Source: Variovorax sp. dw_308
GTDB taxonomy: Bacteria > Pseudomonadota > Gammaproteobacteria > Burkholderiales > Burkholderiaceae_C
Reading direction: 5' to 3'
Assembly: GCF_019207085.1 (NCBI RefSeq)
Contig: NZ_JAATOM010000005.1
Coordinates: 186,001 to 250,000 of the forward strand
Length of the DNA: 64,000 bases
The notes below the pieces were generated by a model. The model did not search any database. It saw only the letters and a program-made list of their open reading frames with translations, and was not told the origin of the DNA. Below, one piece after another: positions 52,636 to 60,723 of the stretch (position 1 is the stretch's first letter; each line of letters opens with the position of its first letter). A program made the position numbers and the translations under genes.

Positions 52636-53082
52636 ATGTCCTCCATCACGCTTCGTTTTCTCGCCGAGCCCAGCACGGTCAACTTCGGCGGCAAGGTGCA
52701 CGGCGGCACGGTCATGAAGTGGATCGACGAGGCCGGCTACGCGTGCGCCACGAGCTGGGCCAAGCGCTACTGCGTGACGGCCTTCATCGGCGGCATCCGC
52801 TTTCACCACCCGATCATGATCGGCGACCTGGTCGAAGTGGAGGCGCGCCTGGCCTACACCGGCAAGACCAGCATGAACATCTCGGTCGAAGTGCGCAGCG
52901 GCGACATGAAGGGCGGCGTCATGACCAAGACCACCGAATGCCTGATCGTGTTCGTCTCGGTCGATTCGCATGGCAGGCCGATGCCGGCGGAGGCCTTCAC
53001 GCCCAGCACGCCGGGCGAGATGGCGCTGGCGGAGCGGGCGAAGGCGAATCTGGATGCGGCGCGGGCGGCGTCGAATCCGTAG
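52636..53082 (+). CDS. Hot-dog acyl-CoA thioesterase (YciA/BACH type)
   Basis: A 148-residue hot-dog-fold thioesterase. LAEPSTVNFGGKVHGGTVMKWIDEAGYACA holds the conserved N-x-x-G-x-[VI]-x-G-G-x-[VL]-[ML]-x-x-[IM]-D-x-[AL] motif with the catalytic Asp, and IRFHHPIMIGDLVEVEARLAYTGKTSM the second conserved stretch of the acyl-CoA thioester hydrolase family. The start at ATG 52636 with AAAGGG upstream is preferred over longer frames. It is divergent from the lipoprotein gene. Expected role: hydrolysis of short- to long-chain acyl-CoA. Confidence 0.92.
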   Translation: MSSITLRFLAEPSTVNFGGKVHGGTVMKWIDEAGYACATSWAKRYCVTAFIGGIRFHHPIMIGDLVEVEARLAYTGKTSMNISVEVRSGDMKGGVMTKTTECLIVFVSVDSHGRPMPAEAFTPSTPGEMALAERAKANLDAARAASNP

Positions 53083-53109
53083 CGACAGGTTCGATGCGGC
53101 AGCGCTGCC

Positions 53110-54384
53110 TCAACCGACCACCGTTCCGCTCACCTCACCCAACCCGATGCGCACCGCCCCCTTACGCTCGCAGTAGCCGCGCAGCGTAAGCGTGTCGCCG
53201 TCTTCGAGAAAGGTGCGGCTCTCGCCATTCGGCAGCGTGATCGGGTTCTTGCCGCCCAGCGTGAGTTCCAGCAGCGACCCCGCCTGGTCGGCCTCGGGAC
53301 CGGAAAGGGTGCCGGAGCCGAGCAGATCGCCCGGCTGCAGGTTGCAGCCATTCACCGTGTGATGCGCGACCAGTTGCGCGGCGGTCCAGTAGGCGGCCTG
53401 CGTGGCGTTGCCGCGCGTGAGCCGCGTCGCGGGTTGGCCGGCCGCGCGCATCTTCGCGGTCTGCAGCAGGACCTCGAGCGTGATGTCGAGCCCGCCGGTG
53501 TGGCGGTTGACGTCGCTGTCGAGGTACGGCAGCGGCAGCGGATCGCCCGCCGGACGCTCGAAAGCCTTGGCACGGAAGGGCGCCAGCGCCTCCATCGTCA
53601 CCAGCCAGGGCGACAAGGTGGTGGCGAAGTTCTTCGCGAGGAACGGGCCGAGCGGCTGGTATTCCCAGGCCTGAAGGTCGCGCGCCGACCAGTCGTTGAG
53701 CAGGGTCACGCCGAAAAGGTGCTGCTCGGCCTCGGCGATGCCGATCGGCTCGCCCAGCGCGTTGCCCTGGCCGATGAAGAAGCCGAGTTCGAGTTCGTAG
53801 TCGAGCCGCTTCGACGGGCCGAAGCTCGGCGTTTCCGCATCGGGCGCCTTGGTCTGCCCCTTGGGCCGCTTGAAGCGCTGGCCACTCACGCCGATGGACG
53901 AGGCGCGGCCGTGGTAGCCGATGGGCATCCACTTGTAGTTGGGCATCAGCGGCGCGTCGGGGCGGAACAGCTTGCCGACGGTGGTCGCGTGATGGATGCC
54001 GGTGTAGAAGTCGGTGTAGTCGCCGATGGTGCAAGGCACGGTCATCTCGACGTCGGCCTGGGCATACAGCGCCAGCTGCCAATGCTTCTCCTTGGGGCTG
54101 CCTTCGCGCAGGTCCTCGGACAACAGGGCGCGCAATGCTGCCCGCTCGGCGGGCGATGCCGACATGACGATGTTCATGTCGGAGTGCTCCAGCACGTGGG
54201 CAGCCTCCAGGTCCAGCACGCGGTCGCCGATCGCCACGCCGATGCGAAACGGCTCCGCGCTGCCGGCCGGCCTGAACCGGCCGAAGGGCAGGTTCTGGAT
54301 CGGGAAGTCGCAGCCCGGCACGTTGGCGGTCGCCACCCAGCTGCGCAGGTTCGGGTCGTGCGTGGCGTTGATGTCGTAGTTCAT
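53110..54384 (-). CDS. fahA: Fumarylacetoacetase
   Basis: A 424-residue fumarylacetoacetase, the last enzyme of tyrosine/homogentisate degradation, yielding fumarate and acetoacetate. Signatures: PIQNLPFGRF near the beginning, YTDFYTGIHHATTVGKLFRP (catalytic His and metal Asp), MPIGYHGRASSI, LDYELELGFFIG (metal ligands), VTLLNDWSARDLQAWEYQPLGPF, and LLGSGTLSGP near the end. Start ATG 54384 has an AGGGGG site; the long frame upstream is spurious. No homogentisate dioxygenase (hmgA) lies within the window on either side. Confidence 0.96.
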   Translation of the reverse strand: MNYDINATHDPNLRSWVATANVPGCDFPIQNLPFGRFRPAGSAEPFRIGVAIGDRVLDLEAAHVLEHSDMNIVMSASPAERAALRALLSEDLREGSPKEKHWQLALYAQADVEMTVPCTIGDYTDFYTGIHHATTVGKLFRPDAPLMPNYKWMPIGYHGRASSIGVSGQRFKRPKGQTKAPDAETPSFGPSKRLDYELELGFFIGQGNALGEPIGIAEAEQHLFGVTLLNDWSARDLQAWEYQPLGPFLAKNFATTLSPWLVTMEALAPFRAKAFERPAGDPLPLPYLDSDVNRHTGGLDITLEVLLQTAKMRAAGQPATRLTRGNATQAAYWTAAQLVAHHTVNGCNLQPGDLLGSGTLSGPEADQAGSLLELTLGGKNPITLPNGESRTFLEDGDTLTLRGYCERKGAVRIGLGEVSGTVVG

Positions 54385-54500
54385 TGTTCCCCCTGGTGGA
54401 TGCGTCGTGATGCGTGCCGAACGGGACGATGTCATCTCGAGAATCTCCGCGAAAGCAGAACTTTGATAGTAGTGCGTCCACGGCGAAAACCGCACCCCGC

Positions 54501-55652
54501 TCACCCCTGCCGACGCAACCGCTCCCGAATCGGCCCCAGCACTTCCTCGTCGTGCTGCCCCAGCACCGGCGGCGGCGTCACGGTCAACGCGCGCTCCCCA
54601 TCGAAGCTCACCGGCGAACGCACGGTGCGCCACGTGCCCATGGTCGGATGCGGCGCCTCGATCGCCAGTTGCAGGTGCCGGGCCTGGGGGTCTTCCAGCG
54701 CCTCGCTGGTGTCGTACATCGGCGCGTGCGGCACGTCGCGCGCCAGCAGGCGCGCGCACCATTGCTCGCGCGTGCGCCGCTTGAACAGCTCGCCGAGGAC
54801 CAGGATCATGTCGTCCTGGTGCGCGATGCGGGCCTCGCGCGTGGCGAAGCGCGGGTCGTCGAAGATGTCCGTGCGCTCTACAGCGTCGGCCAGGCCCTGC
54901 CAGAACTTTTCCGGCGAGGACATGTGCAGCGCAATCCACTTGCCGTCCGCACACTCGAGCACGTACGACTGCGACACGCTCGGCCGGCTGAACGGCCCCA
55001 TCACCTCGCCTTCCGAGAAGTAGTGGGTGAACGCATCGAGGTTGAAGTGGCACATCGCCTCGAGCATCGACACCTCGACGCGGCGCCCGACGCCGGTGCG
55101 CCCGCGCTCGATCAGCGCGCCCATCACGCCGTAAGCCGCGTAGAAGCCGGTCATCGCATCGGCAAGCGCGGGGCCCACCACGCGTGGGTTCGACGGATTG
55201 ACGAGCAGCTTCAGATAGGCGCTGGCGGCCTGCGCGACGGTGTCGTAGGCCGGCCGGCCCGAGGCCGGTCCATCCTGGCCGAAGCCGCTGATCGCGCAGT
55301 AGACGAGCCGCGGGTTCAGCGCGTGCAGCCGCTCCCAGCCCGCGCCCAGCCGCTCCGCGGCGCCGGGCCTGAAGTTCTGGATGTAGACGTCGGCCTCGCG
55401 CACCAGTTCGTCGAACGCGGCCGCGTCTTCGGGATGCTTGGTGTTGAGCGTGATGCTCTGCTTGTTGCGGTTGTAGGTCTGGAAGTGCGGGCTGTAGAGG
55501 CCGCCGCGAAAGGCGCGGAACGGGTCGCCGGAGCCGGGCTGCTCGATCTTGATGACGCGTGCGCCCAGGTCGGCCAGCAGCATGCCGGCGGCCGGGCCGG
55601 TGATGAAGGTTCCCTGTTCGAGGACGGTGATGCCTTCGAGGACTTTGGACAT
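54501..55652 (-). CDS. CaiB/BaiF family (class III) CoA-transferase
   Basis: A 383-residue class III CoA-transferase. VLEGITVLEQGTFITGPAAGMLLADLGARVIKIEQPGSGD is the N-terminal pattern, YNRNKQSITLNTKHPED and YIQNFRPGAAERLGAGWE follow, and ALADAMTGFYAAYGVMGALIE carries the catalytic Asp. An AGGAAG site precedes ATG 55652. It is the last gene of a minus-strand unit with two Bug receptors and a citryl-CoA lyase-like gene, and probably loads CoA onto a di- or tricarboxylate cleaved by that lyase. Identity of the acid is unknown. Confidence 0.93.
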   Translation of the reverse strand: MSKVLEGITVLEQGTFITGPAAGMLLADLGARVIKIEQPGSGDPFRAFRGGLYSPHFQTYNRNKQSITLNTKHPEDAAAFDELVREADVYIQNFRPGAAERLGAGWERLHALNPRLVYCAISGFGQDGPASGRPAYDTVAQAASAYLKLLVNPSNPRVVGPALADAMTGFYAAYGVMGALIERGRTGVGRRVEVSMLEAMCHFNLDAFTHYFSEGEVMGPFSRPSVSQSYVLECADGKWIALHMSSPEKFWQGLADAVERTDIFDDPRFATREARIAHQDDMILVLGELFKRRTREQWCARLLARDVPHAPMYDTSEALEDPQARHLQLAIEAPHPTMGTWRTVRSPVSFDGERALTVTPPPVLGQHDEEVLGPIRERLRRQG

Positions 55653-55683
55653 GTTGAAGCTTCCTGTGAGGGCTTTTTGTTCA

Positions 55684-56673
55684 TCAATCCACCTGCGCGC
55701 CCGAGCGCTTGACCAGTTCCGCCCACTTGGCGACCTCGGTGCCGGTGAAGCGGGCCAGTTCGTCGCCGCGCATCGGCCGCACCTCGACGCCCTGTGCGGC
55801 GAGACGGGCTTGCGTGTCGGCATCGGACAGGGTGGCGTCGGCCGCGGAACGCAGCCGCTCCAGCGCCGGTGCGGGCGTGGCCACGGGCGCATAGAGGGCG
55901 AACCACGCGACCAGGTCGAAGCCGGCAAGGCCTTGCTCGGCGAGCGTCGGCACGTCCGGCGCGGCCTTGCTGCGCTCGGCGCTGCTGACGCCGATCGCCC
56001 TGAGCTTGCCGCTCTTGATGTGCTGCAGCACGGCGGTCGGGTGATAGAACATGAAGTCCACGTTGCCCGCCATCAGGTCGGTCAGCGCCTGGGCGCCGTC
56101 CTTGTAGGGCACGTGGATCATCGTGCCGCCCAGCTTCGCCAGCAACTCCCCGGCCAGGTGGCCCGAGGTGCCATTGCCGGCGGAAGCGAAGGTGATGCCC
56201 TGGGGCCGCTGCGCCATGCGCGCGAGGTCCGCGGGCGTCTTGGCGGCGGAATTGGCCGGCACGACCAGCAGCAGCGGCGTGTAGCCGACGAAGGCCACCG
56301 GCGTGAACTGCTTCTGCGGGTCGTAGGGCAGCTTGCGGTACAGCGACGCGTTGATCGCGTGGGTGCCGACCGTCCCCATCACCAGGGTGCCGCCGTCCGA
56401 TGGCGCCCGCGCGACCTGCTCGGTGCCCATCGAGCCGCCGGCACCCGGCCGGTTGTCGATGATGACGGGCTGCCCCAGCCGCTTGCCCAGCGGCGTGCCG
56501 ACCACCCGGGCGACGTTGTCGGTGGTGGTGCCGGCCGAGAACGGCACGACCAGGCGCACCGCCGTGGCCGGCTGCTGCGCGGCGACCGTGCCGGCGTTTG
56601 CCAGCCCGAGCAGGCCGACCAGGGCGCCAAGCGCGCGGCCCAGCCACCGGCTCGCATTCGAATGCAGCGTCAT
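55684..56673 (-). CDS. Bug-family tripartite tricarboxylate receptor
   Basis: A 329-residue TctC/Bug receptor. After a signal peptide (ALGALVGLLGLANAGTVAA) come VRLVVPFSAGTTTDNVARVVG, VIIDNRPGAGGSMGTEQVARA and VPYKDGAQALTDLMAGNVDFMF. Start placed at ATG 56673 because an earlier start would overlap the next Bug gene's end. It is 31 bp upstream of the CoA-transferase and part of the operon that begins with the citryl-CoA lyase-like gene. Confidence 0.92.
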   Translation of the reverse strand: MTLHSNASRWLGRALGALVGLLGLANAGTVAAQQPATAVRLVVPFSAGTTTDNVARVVGTPLGKRLGQPVIIDNRPGAGGSMGTEQVARAPSDGGTLVMGTVGTHAINASLYRKLPYDPQKQFTPVAFVGYTPLLLVVPANSAAKTPADLARMAQRPQGITFASAGNGTSGHLAGELLAKLGGTMIHVPYKDGAQALTDLMAGNVDFMFYHPTAVLQHIKSGKLRAIGVSSAERSKAAPDVPTLAEQGLAGFDLVAWFALYAPVATPAPALERLRSAADATLSDADTQARLAAQGVEVRPMRGDELARFTGTEVAKWAELVKRSGAQVD

Positions 56674-56707
56674 GAGTGACAGTCCCTCGATGTGCAAGCG
56701 TGCGGGC

Positions 56708-57682
56708 TCAGTCGACACGGATGTTCCTGGTCTTGACGATGCGGCCGTAGATATCGGCGTCGCGCTTGACCAGCTCCGCCATCTCGGGCCGGCTCAGACC
56801 CAGCGGCTCGCAGTTCAGGTCCTTGATGCGGCGCTGCATCTCGGGATCCTGGCTGGCGGCCAGCAAGGTGGCATGCAGGCGCTCGACGATCGGCGCCGGC
56901 GTGGCCGCTGGGGCCCAGATGCCGTGCCACGACGTCATCGTCAGGCCGGGGGTGGTCTCTGCAAAGGTCGGCACGTTCGGCATCGCGGGATGCCGCTGCG
57001 GACCGGAATAAGCCAGCGCCTTCACGCGGCCGCCGCTGATCAGCGGATAGGCCGTCGCCATCGGCTCCAGCACCATGTCGACCTGCCCGCCGATCAGCTC
57101 GGTGATGGGCGTCGTGCGGTAGGGCACGTGCACCATGCTGATCTTGGTCTCGTCCTTCAGCCACTCCATGATCAGGTGCGACGGGCTGCCGGCGCCATAG
57201 GACGCATGCGACAGCGAATCGGGCTTGCTGCGCGACTCGGCCACCACGTCCCTCACCGAGTTGGCCTTCAGTTGCGGGCCGGCGATGAGCACCAGGCCCT
57301 GCCGCATGGTCGTGGCCACGGGCACCAGGTCCTTCTGCGGGTCGAAGGGCAGCTTGCCGTAGATGAATGGGTTGATCGTGAACGCAGTGGAGACGTTGTA
57401 GAGCACGGTGTACCCGTCAGCCGGCGCCTTGGCCACCACATCGGTCGCCAGGTTGCCCGCCGAGCCAGGCTTGTTGTCGATGACGACGGCCACGCCCAGC
57501 TTCTTGGCGGCGTAGTCCCCGTACATGCGGGCGAAGACGTCGGGCGGCGTGCCGGCGGCGAAGCCGACCACGATCCTGATCGGCCGGATGGGCCAGTCCG
57601 CCTGCTGCGCCTGCGCCAATCCGCTGGCACCGGTGAGTGCCAATGCAGCCGCTGCTACCAGATGCCTTCTTGCGAAGTCCAT
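56708..57682 (-). CDS. Bug-family tripartite tricarboxylate receptor
   Basis: A 324-residue TctC/Bug receptor with a signal peptide (MDFARRHLVAAAALALTGASGLAQA), then WPIRPIRIVVGFAAGTPPDVFARM, VVIDNKPGSAGNLATDVVAKA, and VPYRTTPITELIGGQVDMVL. Two different Bug receptors in a row, only moderately alike, suggest that the operon handles two related ligands or that one has been recruited recently. It lies 66 bp downstream of the citryl-CoA lyase-like gene. Confidence 0.93.
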   Translation of the reverse strand: MDFARRHLVAAAALALTGASGLAQAQQADWPIRPIRIVVGFAAGTPPDVFARMYGDYAAKKLGVAVVIDNKPGSAGNLATDVVAKAPADGYTVLYNVSTAFTINPFIYGKLPFDPQKDLVPVATTMRQGLVLIAGPQLKANSVRDVVAESRSKPDSLSHASYGAGSPSHLIMEWLKDETKISMVHVPYRTTPITELIGGQVDMVLEPMATAYPLISGGRVKALAYSGPQRHPAMPNVPTFAETTPGLTMTSWHGIWAPAATPAPIVERLHATLLAASQDPEMQRRIKDLNCEPLGLSRPEMAELVKRDADIYGRIVKTRNIRVD

Positions 57683-57748
57683 GTCATGTCTCCTGTTGAA
57701 TGTCTTGTTGCTGATGAATGGGGGTGGACGGCACGCGAGGCCGCCGCT

Positions 57749-58555
57749 TCAGTGCGCGCCGCCGAAGCCAGCCGGCACTTCGCCTTCGTAGACCACTTCG
57801 CGCGACGCCTGGTACGACAGCGCAAAGCCGATCGACTTCTCGAGCTCTTCGTTGAGGTGCGCGATCAGGCCCGCGGTACGGGCCAGGATCGGGACGCCCT
57901 TGAGCGCTGGCAGCGGAAATCCGATGCCGAGCAGCACGGCCGGAATGGCCGCCGAGACGTTGAGCTTGAGCTCCTTGCCCAGCACCTGCGGGATCACGCG
58001 CTCGACGGCTTCGGCGATGGCGACGAAGCGCAGGTCGGCGCCGTGGGTCCGCGCCACCTCGAACAGCGCGTCGACGCGCGGGTCGCGTTCCTTGTGAAGC
58101 GGGTGCCCGTAGCCCGGGATCGCCTTGCGGGCCTGGCGGTACTCGCCCAGCACGGCGAGCGCGGCCTCGTCCAGATCGCCATCGCTGCCGGCGCGCTGGT
58201 CGATCTCGCTGAACAGGCGGCCGGCCGTTTCGGAGGCCCCGAGGATCACCGAGCCGCAACCCAGGATGCCGGCCGCCACGGCGCCCTGCATCGCATCCGG
58301 GGCGGCGGCGAGCGTCATCCGACTGGCCTGCACGCTGGGCACCAGGCCATGCTCGGCGATGGCGACCAGGGTCGCGTCCAGCACGGCAGTCCCTGCGGCG
58401 TCGGGCATCCTGCCGGTGACCAGCAGGTGGAAGTAGTCCGTGAACGACACCTTGCCGATGAGCTCGGTGCACAGGTTGCGGCCACGCACGACGATGGTGT
58501 GCTCGTCGGAGGTCGAGATCGCAGTGCGGGGCAATGTCTCCTTGCCAATCTTCAT
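57749..58555 (-). CDS. Citryl-CoA lyase / citrate synthase-like protein
   Basis: A 268-residue short citrate synthase-fold protein, annotated in related genomes as citryl-CoA lyase. VVRGRNLCTELIGKVSFTDYFHLLVTGRMPD and the active-site segment IPGYGHPLHKERDPRVDAL (His ligand) are present, while the long large-domain part of full citrate synthase (about 430 residues) is missing. The C-terminal LIAHLNEELEKSIGFALSYQ is typical of the lyase domain. With a CaiB-type transferase in the same operon, the pair may activate and cleave a citrate-like acid to acetyl-CoA and an oxoacid. It is preceded by a LysR-type site at 58613. Confidence 0.85.
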   Translation of the reverse strand: MKIGKETLPRTAISTSDEHTIVVRGRNLCTELIGKVSFTDYFHLLVTGRMPDAAGTAVLDATLVAIAEHGLVPSVQASRMTLAAAPDAMQGAVAAGILGCGSVILGASETAGRLFSEIDQRAGSDGDLDEAALAVLGEYRQARKAIPGYGHPLHKERDPRVDALFEVARTHGADLRFVAIAEAVERVIPQVLGKELKLNVSAAIPAVLLGIGFPLPALKGVPILARTAGLIAHLNEELEKSIGFALSYQASREVVYEGEVPAGFGGAH

Positions 58556-58612
58556 GTCAATCCTTTTCGCTGAGGTGGGCGAACCTTAACGATTGATAGT
58601 GAGGCGAGGAAA

Positions 58613-58625
58613 TGAAGAATTTCGA
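58613..58625 (-). promoter_or_regulatory. T-N11-A LysR-type site upstream of the citryl-CoA lyase operon
   Basis: On the minus strand this reads TCGAAATTCTTCA, a T-N11-A box with an internal GAAATTC dyad, 58 bp before the gene start at 58555. The identical 13-mer stands at 59756-59768 before the intradiol dioxygenase gene. The LysR gene at 58817-59716 lies between the two. Confidence 0.6.
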
Positions 58626-58700
58626 TGCCATTGATCGATACAGTCGATTCAAGGCAGAGCCCTCCGGGCGCGGGCGACGAATGCGGGAGCGGAACGCACG

Positions 58701-58784
58701 GCGGTTGGCGGTTGGCGGTTGGCGGTTGGCGGTTGGCGGTTGGCGGTTGGCGGTTGGCGGTTGGCGGTTGGCGGTTGGCGGTTG
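58701..58784. repeat. Tandem 7-bp repeat (GCGGTTG x 12)
   Basis: Twelve perfect copies of GCGGTTG, 84 bp, 33 bp after the LysR gene stop and about 145 bp before the citryl-CoA lyase gene start, hence inside the intergenic region of the two minus-strand genes. A 7-bp unit is not a multiple of three, and perfect tandem copies are prone to slipped-strand change. No ORF of known type crosses it. Confidence 0.95.
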
Positions 58785-58816
58785 CCGTTCCGGCGCCCTG
58801 CCGCCCAGGCGCCCGG

Positions 58817-59716
58817 CTAAGGCGTGGGTTGCAGGCTGCGCTTGAGCGCCGCCTTGCGGATATCCCGCGCAAAGGACTTGACCGCCGCGCTCTGCCGCGC
58901 GTCGCGCCGCCAGAGCAGGCCGGGCGTGCGCATCGGGGTCGGGCTTTCCAGCGGGATCACGCAGATGTCGTCGCGCGCCGGCACGGCATTGCGCGACACG
59001 ATCGCCGCCAGGTGCGTGCGCGCCACCAGGTCGATCATCGGCGCGATGGTGTTGAGCTCCGCGGCGACCAGGGGCTCGGCGCCGCAGCTCGAAAAGCACT
59101 GCTCGAGCAGCGTCCGCGTCGTGAACATGGGCGGCAGCAGCACCAGCGGTTGCTTGTGCAGCTCGACCATGCGCAGGCGCTTGCGCGACGCGAACGGGTG
59201 CCCGGCACCGACGACCAGCATCATTTCCTCGTTGTAGAGCGGCTCGAACCACAGCAGGTCGGGCTCGGTCGGCTCGTAGGCGATGCCCACGTCGAGCGTG
59301 CCTTCCACCAGCCGCTGGCCGATGGCCTGCGCCGCCAGCTCGTCCACACAGACCTTCACCGTCGGGTGGCGGGCCAGGAAGGCGGCGAGGCATTCGGGCA
59401 CGAAGGCGATGTTGAAGGTGTGCGTGGCGCCGATGCGCACCTCGCCGGACAGCGCGCCGGCCGAGCGCTTGAGTTCACCAAGACCCTGGTCGACCTCGCG
59501 CAGCGCCTTCGAGGCATAGCCCAGGAAGGTCTCGCCGGCCTCGGTCAGCAGCACGCGCCGGCCGATGCGGTCGAACAGTTCATGGCCGAGTTCGTCTTCC
59601 AGCTGGCGGATCTGGTGCGAGAGGGTCGATTGCGTCACATGCACCCGCTCGGCGGCGCGGGTGAAGTTGAGGCATTCGGCCAGGGCGCAGAAGTAGCGGA
59701 GGTGGCGCAGCTCCAT
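58817..59716 (-). CDS. LysR-family transcriptional regulator
   Basis: A 299-residue LysR-type activator. The HTH is MELRHLRYFCALAECLNFTRAAERVHVTQSTLSHQIRQLE (residues 1-40), with a standard effector domain following. It resembles the CynR/BenM-like branch by SGEVRIGATHTFNIAFVPECLAAF. It is divergent from the intradiol dioxygenase gene (110-bp gap) and directly upstream on the same strand of the citryl-CoA lyase operon. Matching T-N11-A boxes stand before both units, so one regulator may control both. Confidence 0.93.
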   Translation of the reverse strand: MELRHLRYFCALAECLNFTRAAERVHVTQSTLSHQIRQLEDELGHELFDRIGRRVLLTEAGETFLGYASKALREVDQGLGELKRSAGALSGEVRIGATHTFNIAFVPECLAAFLARHPTVKVCVDELAAQAIGQRLVEGTLDVGIAYEPTEPDLLWFEPLYNEEMMLVVGAGHPFASRKRLRMVELHKQPLVLLPPMFTTRTLLEQCFSSCGAEPLVAAELNTIAPMIDLVARTHLAAIVSRNAVPARDDICVIPLESPTPMRTPGLLWRRDARQSAAVKSFARDIRKAALKRSLQPTP

Positions 59717-59755
59717 CTTGGGTTCCAGTTCAATCGATGACGTAGATAGACTTTA

Positions 59756-59768
59756 TCGAAATTCTTCA
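59756..59768 (+). promoter_or_regulatory. T-N11-A LysR-type site upstream of the intradiol dioxygenase gene
   Basis: TCGAAATTCTTCA, identical to the inverted copy at 58613-58625 and preceded by another dyad GATA-gactt-TATC at 59745-59757. It is 58 bp before the dioxygenase start, the same distance as the other copy from its gene, and in the divergent LysR promoter region. Confidence 0.6.
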
Positions 59769-59826
59769 CTTTGACTGCATTGCATCTATGGATAACGTAG
59801 GCGCCCTAGAACACAGGAGACCTCCA

Positions 59827-60723
59827 ATGGCCGAAGCCCCACACGCCACCCAGACCCTCACCGACGAAGTCATCGCCCGCCTGGACGGCTGCACCGACGC
59901 CCGCTTCAAGGAGGTCATGACTTCGCTCGTGCGCCATGTCCACGACTTCGTGCGCTCCGTCGACCTGACCGGCGAGGAGTGGATGAACACGATCCAGTTC
60001 CTGACCGCCACCGGGCAGGCCTGCAACGACAAGCGGCAGGAATTCATCCTGCTGTCGGACACGCTGGGCGTCTCGATGCTGGTCGTCGCGCTGGCCCAGG
60101 CACGCGCATCGGCCGACGCCAGCGGCGCCACGCCGGCGACCGAGGCGACGGTGCAAGGCCCGTATTACTGGGCCGGCGCGCCGGAGCGTCCGCTGGGCTA
60201 CGACATCGGCGAAAGCGTGCCGGGTGAGCCCACGCTCTACACCGGCCGCGTCACCGACACCGAGGGCAGGCCGCTGGCGGATGCACGGCTCGACGTCTGG
60301 TCCGGCGACGGCGACGGCGTCTACGACATGCAGGTGGAGGGCTCCGACCAGATGCTCGCGCGCGGCGTGTTCCGCACCGATGCGCAAGGGCGTTTCTGGC
60401 TCTGGTCGATCCGTCCGAGCTTCTATCCGATTCCGATGGACGGCCCCGTCGGCGCCATGATCGAGCGCATGGGTCGCGACCCGAACCGGCCCGGCCACAT
60501 CCACATGATCGTCTCGGCCGACGGGCATGTGCCCGTCACCACGCACCTGTTCGTCGCCGACAGCCCCTACATCGAGTCCGATATCGTCTTCGGCGTGCGA
60601 GAAAGCCTGATCGTGCCCTTCGAGCAGCACCCGCCGGGCACCGCCGCGGACGGCCGCGAGATGGACCAGCCCTACTGGTCGGCGCACTATGATTTCCGGC
60701 TCGCCCCTGCAAGAACCGCATGA
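59827..60723 (+). CDS. Intradiol ring-cleavage dioxygenase (hydroxyquinol 1,2-dioxygenase-like)
   Basis: A 298-residue intradiol dioxygenase. The N-terminal helical dimer domain (about 15-110, FKEVMTSLVRHVHDFVRSVDLTGEEW) is of the catechol/hydroxyquinol 1,2-dioxygenase kind. The Fe3+ ligands appear as Tyr in GPYYWAG and in SFYPIP, and two His in RPGHIHMIV. VEGPYYWAGAPERPLGYDIGE-like stretch (VQGPYYWAGA) is close to hydroxyquinol enzymes. ACAGGAG precedes ATG 59827. The stop overlaps the next gene (ATGA). Likely cleaves hydroxyquinol or a catechol to maleylacetate or muconate. Confidence 0.92.
   Translation: MAEAPHATQTLTDEVIARLDGCTDARFKEVMTSLVRHVHDFVRSVDLTGEEWMNTIQFLTATGQACNDKRQEFILLSDTLGVSMLVVALAQARASADASGATPATEATVQGPYYWAGAPERPLGYDIGESVPGEPTLYTGRVTDTEGRPLADARLDVWSGDGDGVYDMQVEGSDQMLARGVFRTDAQGRFWLWSIRPSFYPIPMDGPVGAMIERMGRDPNRPGHIHMIVSADGHVPVTTHLFVADSPYIESDIVFGVRESLIVPFEQHPPGTAADGREMDQPYWSAHYDFRLAPARTA

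Noticed and set aside
58701..58784. Heptamer tract as a protein-coding repeat (RLAVGGW or QPPTANR)
   Set aside because: Frames through the tract have no extension into recognised domains; the tract lies between two well-defined genes.
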